Assembly: GCF_000421545.1 (NCBI RefSeq)
Contig: NZ_ATXF01000005.1
Location: forward strand, 434,001 to 498,000
Reading direction: 5' to 3'
DNA: 64,000 nucleotides
From: Agromyces italicus DSM 16388
GTDB taxonomy: Bacteria > Actinomycetota > Actinomycetes > Actinomycetales > Microbacteriaceae
The translations under genes were made by a program, and so were the position numbers. Numbering within the stretch: position 1 is the stretch's first letter; each line of letters begins with the position of its first letter. Of this stretch, positions 7,707-15,054 are shown piece by piece. Under the pieces are notes generated by a model. That model was given only the letters and a program-made list of their open reading frames with translations. It made no database searches and was not told the origin of the DNA.

Positions 7707-8546
7707 CTACGGCGCTCCCGCAATTTTGCGATCGTCGTACCAGGGCGCGAGCCGGCGCCGCAGTGTCGAGATGAGCAGCAGCGTGAGGTTCGCGATGATG
7801 ACCATCACGATGACCATGGCGATCGCCTCGGCCATCTCGAACTGGTACGCCGCATACTCGAGCAGGTGGCCGAGACCGCCGGTGCCGCCGAGGAACTCGC
7901 CGAGCACCTCGCCCGTGAAGCCGAGGGCGGCGCCGCGCTGGATGCCCGAGAGGCTGTACGGCAGCGTCGCCGGGAAGATGACCTTCCACCCGAGCGCGAG
8001 GCCGTTGACCCCGTAGACCCGGCCCGCGTTCACGAGCGAGGGGCTCACCGTGACGGCGCCCTCCATCGTGTTGAGGATGATCGGGAACACGGCGAGCAGG
8101 AAGACCAGTGCGATCTTCGACTCGCTGCCGAGCCCGAGGCCGAGGATGAACAGCGGCGCGAGCGCGACCTTCGGCGTCGAGTACAGCAGCCAGAGGAACG
8201 GCGCGACGGTGAACCGCAGCACCGGCGACCAGCCGACCGCGAGGCCGACGACCACGCCCACCACGACGGCGAGCACGAGGCCGATCACGACATTGCTCAG
8301 GCTGTAGGCGAACGCCGACCAGAACTCGGGGTCGACCATCAGCTGCGCGAAGGATGCCGCGACCGCCGTGGGCGGCGGCAGGAACGCCTCGGGCACGAGA
8401 TGCAGCCAGCTGACCGCGGCCTCCCACACGAGCAGGATGACGGCGATGACGCCGATGAGGAGCCAGGTCCACTTCGCCTCGTCGCGACGCACGACCCGGC
8501 GGGGCCGCACGATGCGCATGGTTCCGGTCGCGCTGGTGACGCTCAT
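7707..8546 (-). CDS. ABC transporter permease (NitT/TauT type), second subunit
   Basis: A 279-residue inner-membrane permease of the BPD_transp_1 family with about six hydrophobic segments. The coupling-helix region (VYGVNGLALGWKVIFPATLP) carries the EAA-like loop contacted by the ATPase. The start is the ATG at 8544-8546, which overlaps the stop of the preceding permease by 4 bases. A longer frame runs far upstream but is only a shadow of neighbouring genes. It is the last gene of operon 2 and is followed by a strong terminator. It differs clearly from its neighbour permease, so the channel is probably a heterodimer. Confidence 0.88.
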   Translation of the reverse strand: MSVTSATGTMRIVRPRRVVRRDEAKWTWLLIGVIAVILLVWEAAVSWLHLVPEAFLPPPTAVAASFAQLMVDPEFWSAFAYSLSNVVIGLVLAVVVGVVVGLAVGWSPVLRFTVAPFLWLLYSTPKVALAPLFILGLGLGSESKIALVFLLAVFPIILNTMEGAVTVSPSLVNAGRVYGVNGLALGWKVIFPATLPYSLSGIQRGAALGFTGEVLGEFLGGTGGLGHLLEYAAYQFEMAEAIAMVIVMVIIANLTLLLISTLRRRLAPWYDDRKIAGAP

Positions 8547-9379
8547 CGCCGTCCCGTCCTCGTCCACGGGGCGACCCATCGTTCGACGAGGGTCACGAGC
8601 TGGGCCATGCCGACGCTCCACGCGACGATGATCGCGATCGCGGCGAAGGCCTGGTCGGTCTGGTACGTGTTGACCGACTTGATGATGAGGGCGCCCATGC
8701 CGATCGCCGAGCCCGAGAGCTCGGCGACGACCATGCCGATCGTCGCGAGCACGACCGCCTGGCGGAGGCCCGCGAAGAGGAACGGCACCGTCGACGGCAG
8801 GTACACCGATCGGTACAGCTGGGTGCGGCTCGCCCCGTACACGCGCCCCGCGCGGATGATCGACGGGTTCGTCGTGCGCATGCCCGCCGCGACGTTGAGC
8901 AGGATCGGGAACAGCGCGCTGATCGCGACGAGGAAGACCACCGGCCCGATGCCGAAGCCGAACCACGCCTTCGCGAGCGGCTGGTAGGCGATCGACGGGG
9001 TCGCGTAGATCGTCCACGCGATCGGCCCGACCACGCGGTCGACCGGCAGCGAGGTGCCCATGAGCAGCCCCACCGGGATCGCGATGACCGCGGCGACGAC
9101 GAAGCCGATGAGCCAGGCCTGCAGCGAGATGAGCAGGTTCGGCCAGAGCACCCCGCTCGAGACGAGCTCGACGAAGCCCTGCCAGATCGCCGTGGGCGGC
9201 GGCAGGAACACCGGGTTGATCCACCCGAACACGCCGACCACGAGCTGCCAGACGACGAGCATGACGACGACCTCGACCGCGAGCACGCCCGCCTTGCCCG
9301 CCGGGCTGAGGCCCGCCAGCCATGCGCCCACGCCACCGCTGCGGCCGAGGTTCGGCCCGCTCGCGAGGAAGGTGCTCAT
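8543..9379 (-). CDS. ABC transporter permease (NitT/TauT type), first subunit
   Basis: A 278-residue integral membrane protein with the BPD_transp_1 fold. The conserved coupling loop appears as VYGASRTQLYRSVYLPSTVP. I chose the ATG at 9377-9379 because it overlaps the ATPase stop codon (ATGA); the longer frame adds 15 unlikely residues. Together with the next gene it would form a two-subunit pore for the substrate delivered by the lipoprotein at 5407. Known relatives carry nitrate, taurine, alkanesulfonates, thiamine precursors or riboflavin. Confidence 0.88.
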   Translation of the reverse strand: MSTFLASGPNLGRSGGVGAWLAGLSPAGKAGVLAVEVVVMLVVWQLVVGVFGWINPVFLPPPTAIWQGFVELVSSGVLWPNLLISLQAWLIGFVVAAVIAIPVGLLMGTSLPVDRVVGPIAWTIYATPSIAYQPLAKAWFGFGIGPVVFLVAISALFPILLNVAAGMRTTNPSIIRAGRVYGASRTQLYRSVYLPSTVPFLFAGLRQAVVLATIGMVVAELSGSAIGMGALIIKSVNTYQTDQAFAAIAIIVAWSVGMAQLVTLVERWVAPWTRTGRR

Positions 9380-10212
9380 TTCGAGACCGCCGCAGCCGTC
9401 GCCTCGCCCTGGAGCGCCTCCCACAGGTGGTCGCGCAGTTCGAGGAACCGCGGGTCGTGCTGCACGCTGCGCTCGGAGCGCGGCCGCTCGAGCCCGGTCT
9501 CGATGACCTCCTTGATCGCACCGGGGTGGCTCTTGAACACGACGATGCGGTCGCCGAGCAGGATCGCCTCCTCGATCGAGTGCGTGATGAAGAGCACGGT
9601 CTTGCCGGTCTTCTGGATGAGCTTGTCGATCTCGTCACGCATCACCTCGCGGGTGAGGGCGTCGACGGCGCCGAGCGGCTCGTCCATGAGCAGGATGCGC
9701 GGTTCGGCGACGAACGCGCGGGCGAGCCCGACGCGCTGCTGCATGCCGCCCGAGAGCTCACGCGGGTACGACGACTCGAAGCCGGCGAGGCCGACCATCT
9801 CGATCGCCTCCTGCACCCGGTCGCGCCAGCCCTCGCCCTTCAGCGCCTTCTGCATCTCGAGGCCGAACTTCACGTTGTCGAAGACGGTGCGCCACGGCAG
9901 CAGCGCGTAGTCCTGGAACACGACGGCGCGATCGGGGCCGGGCCCGGTGACGGGCGAGCCGTCGACGAGCACGGTGCCCGTCGTCGGCTTCACGAGGCCC
10001 GCGACGACGTTCATGAACGTCGTCTTGCCGCAGCCCGACGGCCCGAGCACCGTCACGAACTCGCCCTCGTGCACGTCGAGGTCGACGCCCTCGATCGCGA
10101 TGAGGCGCTTGCCGGTGCGGGCCACGTCGTACGTCACCGAGAGGTCGCGCACCGAGATCAACGGCGCGGGTGGGGATGCCTCGTGGTGGCGTGGTTCGGT
10201 CGTCGTCGTCAT
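9376..10212 (-). CDS. ABC transporter ATP-binding protein (NitT/TauT type)
   Basis: The ATPase of the same importer, 278 residues from the ATG at 10210-10212, which has the strong ribosome-binding site GAGGAGG. An alternative start 33 bases upstream lacks such a site. The nucleotide-binding domain shows Walker A GPSGCGKTT (about residues 56-64), the Q-loop in VVFQDYALLPW, the signature LSGGMQQRVGLARAF, Walker B ILLMDEPLGAVD and the switch histidine in ITHS. It powers the permeases that follow with 4-base overlaps. A 135-base gap with a repeat hairpin separates it from the oxidoreductase gene upstream. Confidence 0.93.
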   Translation of the reverse strand: MTTTTEPRHHEASPPAPLISVRDLSVTYDVARTGKRLIAIEGVDLDVHEGEFVTVLGPSGCGKTTFMNVVAGLVKPTTGTVLVDGSPVTGPGPDRAVVFQDYALLPWRTVFDNVKFGLEMQKALKGEGWRDRVQEAIEMVGLAGFESSYPRELSGGMQQRVGLARAFVAEPRILLMDEPLGAVDALTREVMRDEIDKLIQKTGKTVLFITHSIEEAILLGDRIVVFKSHPGAIKEVIETGLERPRSERSVQHDPRFLELRDHLWEALQGEATAAAVSK

Positions 10213-10271
10213 TCGCTCCTCCTCATTGAGGTTCATGTCGATCATTCGCGGGTGAGGAGCGACGGAGGAGC

Positions 10272-10338
10272 GTCTCGAAACCCGTACCGTGTGAGGATCG
10301 GGTTTCGAGACGGTCGCTGCGATCGCTACTCGACCACC
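10272..10338. repeat. Palindromic intergenic repeat inside operon 2
   Basis: GTCTCGAAACCCG (10272-10284) and CGGGTTTCGAGAC (10299-10311) are perfect 13-base arms, followed by GATCGCTACTCGACCACC. The same TCGCTACTCGACC end occurs in the element at 37020-37095, so these are members of one dispersed repeat family. Its position between two co-oriented genes could make it an attenuator or mRNA stabiliser. Confidence 0.75.
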
Positions 10339-10347
10339 GGGCTTCGC

Positions 10348-11340
10348 TTACGCCGCGGCCCGGCCCTGGCGGAACTTCGGCAGCACCTCGGTGCCGAGCA
10401 GCTCGATCTGCTCGAAGAACCGGTCGAACTTGAACCGGAAGTCGAACACGAGGTGCTCGACGCCCGTCGCCTCGAACTTGCGGATCTCCTCGACGGCCTG
10501 CTCGGGGTCGCCCACGATGAGCTGGCCCTCGAGATCCTCGACGGTCTGGAAGCTGCCCGACTCGGGCTTGACCGTGAAGCGCGCCTTGTTCGCCCAGGCG
10601 AGCAGGCCGGGGATGTTCACGTGCTTCAGCGCCTCCTCGCGGGTGTCCTCGATTGAGGTGGGCGGAATCACGGCGACCGTCGGCATGGGGCGGCCCGAGG
10701 CATCCGTCATGTCTCGCATCGTCGCGATGCGCTTGTCCATCGTGCGCAGCGAGATGCGGCCGGGCATCCAGCCGTCGGCGTACTCGGCCGCGAGGCGGGC
10801 CGAGGCCGGCGTCGCGCCGCAGTACCAGAACGGGATTCGCCCGCCGACGGGCTTCGGCTCGATCGTGACGTTCTCGAACGAGAAGATGCCGTCGTCGTAG
10901 GTCACGTCGTTCTCGGTGAACACGCGCTTCAGGATCTCGGCATTCGAGCGCACCATCTCGACGCGGTTGAGGTCGCCCCAGCCGACGGCCTCGAACTCGT
11001 GGTCGAAGGTGCCGGCGCCGAAGCCGAGGATGAGGCGCGGGCCGACGAGCTGCGTGATCGTGCCGGCCATGAGCGCCGTCACGAGCGGGTGGCGGAACGG
11101 GATGAGCGAGCCCGTGCCGAGCTCGAGCTTCTCGGTGACGGCGCCGATCGCGGTGAGCGTCGTGAGCGCGTCGTAGAAGGTGCGGTTCGGCTTCTCCATC
11201 TCGCCGTGCGGCTCGAACACCAGGTGGTCGCGCACCCAGACCGAGTCGAAGCCCTTCTCCTCGGCGAGCTTCGAGCCCTCGAGCAGCTTCTCGCGACTCG
11301 CCTCTTCACCGAAGTGGGGCAGCAGCAGTCCGAACTTCAT
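10348..11340 (-). CDS. LLM-class (luciferase-like) F420-type oxidoreductase
   Basis: A 330-residue TIM-barrel protein of the bacterial-luciferase-like superfamily; the start is the ATG at 11338-11340 preceded by AGGAAGG. Visible family features are MKFGLLLPHFGEEA, the DHLVFEP segment, LGTGSLIPFRHP, and LGFGAGTFDHEF. Close relatives in actinobacteria use reduced F420 or FMN. The nearby fgd, cofC and cofE genes favour F420, which is inference. It starts 2 bases from the cyclic amidohydrolase stop and so shares its transcript. I expect it to reduce or oxygenate the imported substrate. A flavin monooxygenase role, as in RutA, is the main alternative. Confidence 0.82.
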   Translation of the reverse strand: MKFGLLLPHFGEEASREKLLEGSKLAEEKGFDSVWVRDHLVFEPHGEMEKPNRTFYDALTTLTAIGAVTEKLELGTGSLIPFRHPLVTALMAGTITQLVGPRLILGFGAGTFDHEFEAVGWGDLNRVEMVRSNAEILKRVFTENDVTYDDGIFSFENVTIEPKPVGGRIPFWYCGATPASARLAAEYADGWMPGRISLRTMDKRIATMRDMTDASGRPMPTVAVIPPTSIEDTREEALKHVNIPGLLAWANKARFTVKPESGSFQTVEDLEGQLIVGDPEQAVEEIRKFEATGVEHLVFDFRFKFDRFFEQIELLGTEVLPKFRQGRAAA

Positions 11341-11341
11341 G

Positions 11342-12784
11342 TCAGTTTCCTTCCTGCGCGCCGCCGACGGCGAGCGCGACGCCTGCGGCCGCAGCCGCCG
11401 ATTCATCGGCCCGAGCGGCCGCGAGCTTCCCGTCGCCGGGCTTGCCGACGACGACGCCGTCGGCATAGACCTCCCGGCCACGCACGAGGGTGCGTTCGAT
11501 CCGGGCGGAGATGGTGCGGCCGTCGTACGGGGTCCAGCCGATCTTCGACAGCACGTCGTCGTTCGTGATGGTCCATTCGTGCGCCGGGTCGGCGATCACG
11601 ATGTCGGCGTCGGCGCCGATCTCGAGCGATCCCTTGACGCCCGCGAGCCCGAACTTCTCGGCGGGGATGCGGGCGACCATGTCGACCGCGCGCTCGAGGG
11701 TGAGCTCTCCGCGGTTCACGGCGTCGAGCATGAGCTCGTAGTAGTACTGGATGCCGGGGGTGCCGGTGTGGGCGCTCCACATCTCGGTCCAGCCGATCTC
11801 CTTCTCCTCGCGCGTGTGCGGCGCGTGGTCGGAGCTCGCGATGTCGATGGTGCCGTCGCGCATGCCCTCCCAGATCGCGGCGCGGTTGTCGTCGGGCACC
11901 CAGTAGCTCAGTGCGTACGGGCCGAGCGTCTCGACGTCGTGCCAGGTGGAGAGGAACGGCGCCCAGTGGTTCACCTCGCAGGTCACGTCGACGCCGGCGG
12001 CCTTCGCGCGGCGCACCGCCTCGATCGAACGGCGGGTCTGGATGTGCGCGATGTGCACGGGGCATCCGGATGCCTCGGCCAGCCGCAGCACGACGTCGAT
12101 CGCCGTGTCCCAGATGACGCCCTCGCGGGCCGCGTACGCCGAGGCGTAGCCCTGCGGCGTGTTCTCGCCGCGGGCGAGCACCTCGCCCTCGATGTAGTCC
12201 ATGAGGGCCTGGTCGTGCGGGTGCACGATGAAGCGCTTGCCGGTGGTGGCGATGCGGTCCATGATCTGCAGCAGGTGGCCGTGGTCGTGGATGCCGGTGC
12301 CGGCCGGGTGCGGGTAGGTGCGACCAGTGTCGACGACCATGTAGATCTTGTAGGCGCAGATGCCCATCTCGGCCATCGGCACGATGTCGTCGAACTTCGT
12401 CGGCGCCGGGTTGTGGTTCCAGTCGACGATCGAGCTCGCGGTGTAGCGGTCGAACACGTCGCGCAGGGTCGTCACGTCGACGGTCGGCGGGTTGAGGTTC
12501 GGCATGCCGAACATCGTGGTGACACCGCCGGCGGCGGCCTGCTGCGAGGTCGTGAGGATGTCGTCCTTGTGCTCGTAGCCGGGTTCGCGGGTGTGCACGT
12601 GCACGTCGACCATGCCGGGCAGCACGAGACGGCCGGATGCGTCGAGCTCACGAGATGCTGCGACCTCGACGCCCGGCGCGACGAGGCCGGCGATGCGCCC
12701 GTCGTCGCCGACGAGCAGGTCGGCCGCGACCGGGCCGCTCGGGGTGACGACGATGCCGCCCGAGATTCTGAGGTCGATGCTCAT
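11342..12784 (-). CDS. Cyclic amidohydrolase (dihydroorotase/hydantoinase/allantoinase family)
   Basis: A 480-residue binuclear-metal amidohydrolase. The N-terminal DVHVHTREPGYEHKDD motif is of the dihydroorotase class I/allantoinase type. The lysine in YKIYM fits the carbamylated metal-bridging residue; further ligands are the histidines in VHPHDQ and HIAHIQT, and the aspartate in SSDHAPHT. These enzymes open cyclic amide bonds (dihydropyrimidines, hydantoins, allantoin). A biosynthetic dihydroorotase normally sits with pyrimidine genes. Here it sits between a hydrolase-fold protein and an LLM oxidoreductase, which suggests opening of an N-heterocycle in catabolism. The ATG overlaps the upstream stop by 4 bases. 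Confidence 0.87.
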   Translation of the reverse strand: MSIDLRISGGIVVTPSGPVAADLLVGDDGRIAGLVAPGVEVAASRELDASGRLVLPGMVDVHVHTREPGYEHKDDILTTSQQAAAGGVTTMFGMPNLNPPTVDVTTLRDVFDRYTASSIVDWNHNPAPTKFDDIVPMAEMGICAYKIYMVVDTGRTYPHPAGTGIHDHGHLLQIMDRIATTGKRFIVHPHDQALMDYIEGEVLARGENTPQGYASAYAAREGVIWDTAIDVVLRLAEASGCPVHIAHIQTRRSIEAVRRAKAAGVDVTCEVNHWAPFLSTWHDVETLGPYALSYWVPDDNRAAIWEGMRDGTIDIASSDHAPHTREEKEIGWTEMWSAHTGTPGIQYYYELMLDAVNRGELTLERAVDMVARIPAEKFGLAGVKGSLEIGADADIVIADPAHEWTITNDDVLSKIGWTPYDGRTISARIERTLVRGREVYADGVVVGKPGDGKLAAARADESAAAAAGVALAVGGAQEGN

Positions 12785-13758
12785 CGCACGGCCTCCAGAC
12801 GCGTTGCTTCCATGGGTGCCTCCAGGCGTTCTGCGGTCTCGCCCTGACCGGGCGAGCGGGTGGTGCGGACCTCGACGTCGCTCGGCCGCACGTAGCGGTC
12901 GAGCCAGTCGACGATCAGCGGGGTGGTCTCGGTCCAGTAGCGGTCGTAGGCCGCGTAGTGGGTGGTGTGCCGCTGCATGATGAGCTGCTTCGGCCCCTTC
13001 GCCGCGGCGTAGAGCTGCTCTGCGTGGTCGGTGGGGGTGGTCGCGTCGCCCTCGACGCCGATCACGAGGAGCGGGGTCTCCAGGCGGGCGGCGGCGTCGA
13101 TCGGCCGGTACGCGAGGATCTCCTCGGCGCACGAGAGCGGGATGGCGCTCGGGATCCTGTCGTCGACGTCGGCCTTGATGTTCGTGGCGCGGCGCTCGGG
13201 GGTCGGCACCATGATCTCCTCGCGGGGGTGCACGAGCCGGCCGGCCCCGGTGGTGACGCGGAGGCGCCGGTCGTCCTCGAGGCCCGCAAGGAAGGCGAGC
13301 CACTCGTGCTCCTGGCGCATGCGGTGCAGCCAGTCGGTGCCGCAGGCGACGGGCACCTGGCTCACGGCCGCCTTCACGCGCGGATCGGCGTCGGCGAGGA
13401 GCACGGCGTTGCCGCCGCCCGTGCCGCCGGTGCCGAAGACGCCGATCGCGTCGGCGACGACGTCGTCGCGGGTGGTCAGGTAGGTGACGGCGTTCACGAG
13501 GTCCTGAAGCTGCCGGTTCGGCGAGAGGATGCCCCGGTCGCCGCCCGAATCGCCGAAGCCGCGGTAGTCGAAGACGAGCACGCCGAAGCCGGCGGCGGTG
13601 AGCGCCTCGTGGTAGCGGACGTAGAGCTTCGCGTCCTTCAGGCCCAGCCAGCCGGGGCCCTGCACGACGGCGCGGTACGGGCCTGGGGTGTCGGGCGTGC
13701 GCCAGATGGCGGCGATGCGGTCGCCCTCGCTGTGGAACTCGACCTCGGTGTGCTTCAT
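12781..13758 (-). CDS. Alpha/beta-hydrolase-fold protein lacking the usual nucleophile serine
   Basis: First gene of operon 2, 325 residues from the ATG at 13756-13758 with GGGAGGA upstream. The fold is recognisable from VQGPGW, the VFDYRGFGDSGG oxyanion segment and a C-terminal histidine region (MQRHTTHYAAYDRYW). The nucleophile elbow, normally GxSxG, reads FGTGGTGGGNA, so glycine occupies the place of the catalytic serine. It may therefore be a non-hydrolytic member or use another residue. The longer upstream frame lies over the F420-0 transporter genes and is not real. Operator B lies 119 bases upstream. Confidence 0.8.
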   Translation of the reverse strand: MKHTEVEFHSEGDRIAAIWRTPDTPGPYRAVVQGPGWLGLKDAKLYVRYHEALTAAGFGVLVFDYRGFGDSGGDRGILSPNRQLQDLVNAVTYLTTRDDVVADAIGVFGTGGTGGGNAVLLADADPRVKAAVSQVPVACGTDWLHRMRQEHEWLAFLAGLEDDRRLRVTTGAGRLVHPREEIMVPTPERRATNIKADVDDRIPSAIPLSCAEEILAYRPIDAAARLETPLLVIGVEGDATTPTDHAEQLYAAAKGPKQLIMQRHTTHYAAYDRYWTETTPLIVDWLDRYVRPSDVEVRTTRSPGQGETAERLEAPMEATRLEAVR

Positions 13759-13876
13759 TCTGCGGGTCCTCCCGGATCTCGACGCGGCGTTGCGCGCGGG
13801 CCCGGGACGGCGGGCGAACCGTCGCCCCGACCCGATTCGCATGACGCGATTCGGACCCGCGAGGCCATCATCACCC

Positions 13877-13892
13877 ATTCTGGATCCAGAAT
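13877..13892. promoter_or_regulatory. GntR-type operator B (ATTCTGGATCCAGAAT)
   Basis: A perfect 16-base palindrome in the divergent region between operon 2 and the F420-0 transporter genes. A further half-site, CCAGTAT, follows at once. It ends 6 bases before the -35 box of the rightward promoter, so one bound regulator could control both directions. Its TGGATCCA core is shared with sites C and D. Confidence 0.7.
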
Positions 13893-13898
13893 CCAGTA

Positions 13899-13928
13899 TT
13901 GATTCGAAACTCGTTGCGGCGTTATGCT
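13899..13928 (+). promoter_or_regulatory. Promoter for the F420-0 transporter operon
   Basis: TTGATT (13899-13904) and TATGCT (13923-13928) are spaced by 18 bases. A hairpin with perfect CCGGGCA/TGCCCGG arms (13940-13946 and 13952-13958) begins near the predicted transcript start and would form in the leader. Confidence 0.55.
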
Positions 13929-14040
13929 GGCGACGACCACCGGGCACGATTTGCCCGGTCGTGGTGGCCCGGGATTGGGCCGCGAGTCGCCGACCTCGTC
14001 GGAGTTGCACCCTGCACCCATTCCCGGAGGAACTCTGCCC

Positions 14041-15054
14041 ATGCGCACTCACGCCACCCGTCCCCTGCTCGCCGTCGCCGCCCTCGGCGCTGCCGCGCTG
14101 CTCGCCGGCTGCGCGAGCCCCACGGGCGCCGACCCCGCCGCGGATTCCGCCGCGACCGGCGCCGACGCCGAGGCATCCGCGTACCCGCTCACGATCGACA
14201 ACTGCGGCACCGAGGTGACCTTCGAGGCCGCCCCCGAGCGCGTCGTGACGGTCAAGTCGTCGACCCTCGAACTCATGCTCGCGCTCGGCCTCGAGGAGAA
14301 GATCGTCGGCACCGCGTTCAGCGACGGCCCCGTGCCGTCGGAGTACGCCGACGCCGCAACCGAGCTCGAGGTGCTGAGCGACAAGGTGCCTTCGCAGGAG
14401 GCGACGCTCGCCGTCGAGCCCGAGCTGATCTACGCCGGCTGGGAGTCGAATCTCTCGGCCGAGGGCGCCGGCGAGCGCGACGCCCTCGCCGCGCTCGGCG
14501 TCGCGAGCTATGTCGCCCCCGCCGCCTGCAAGGGCGAGGGCTACATGCCCGACCCGCTGACCTTCGACGAGGTGTTCCGCGAGTTCGACGAGGCCGGAGC
14601 GATCTTCGGCGTGCCCGAGCGGGCCGCCGAGCTCGTCGCCGCGCAGCGCGAGGCACTCGAGGCGGTCCGACCTTCGGAGGCCGGGTACACCGCGCTCTGG
14701 TATTCCTCGGGCAGCGACCAGCCGTTCGTCGGCGCCGGCATCGGCGCACCGCAGATGATCATGGATGCCGCGGGGCTCGACAACGTCGCCGCCGACGTGC
14801 ACGACACCTGGACGGCGATGTCGTGGGAGGCCGTCGTCGAGGCGGACCCCGACGTGATCGTGCTCGTCGACGCCCCGTGGAACACCGCCGAGGCGAAGAT
14901 CGAGGCGCTCTCCTCGAACCCCGCGACCGCCGGCCTGCCCGCCGTGCAGGGCGAGCGCTACGTGGTCGTCGACTTCCCCTCGACCGAGGCGGGAGTGCGC
15001 AACGTCGACGCCGTCGCCTCGATCGTCGCCCAACTGGACGCACTGGAGCCGTGA
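14041..15054 (+). CDS. Substrate-binding lipoprotein of the proposed F420-0 ABC importer
   Basis: A 337-residue lipoprotein of the FecB/BtuF cluster. The lipobox LLAGC is at about residue 20, and the start is the ATG at 14041 with GGAGGA upstream. The mature sequence (DNCGTEVTF, APERVV, GTAFSDGPVP, LEVLSDKVPSQEATLAVEPELIYAGWESN) matches my recollection of the actinobacterial family described as the periplasmic component of a proposed F420-0 transporter (TIGR03868). That family travels with cofE and fgd, as it does here. The substrate assignment of the family is itself a genomic-context proposal. A haem, cobalamin or siderophore role remains possible. Confidence 0.78.
   Translation: MRTHATRPLLAVAALGAAALLAGCASPTGADPAADSAATGADAEASAYPLTIDNCGTEVTFEAAPERVVTVKSSTLELMLALGLEEKIVGTAFSDGPVPSEYADAATELEVLSDKVPSQEATLAVEPELIYAGWESNLSAEGAGERDALAALGVASYVAPAACKGEGYMPDPLTFDEVFREFDEAGAIFGVPERAAELVAAQREALEAVRPSEAGYTALWYSSGSDQPFVGAGIGAPQMIMDAAGLDNVAADVHDTWTAMSWEAVVEADPDVIVLVDAPWNTAEAKIEALSSNPATAGLPAVQGERYVVVDFPSTEAGVRNVDAVASIVAQLDALEP

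Noticed and set aside
13935..14040. Possible cobalamin riboswitch in the leader of the FecBCD-like operon
   Set aside because: Only a simple hairpin is present; I could not find the conserved B12-box or the multi-stem core. The operator upstream is a better explanation for control.
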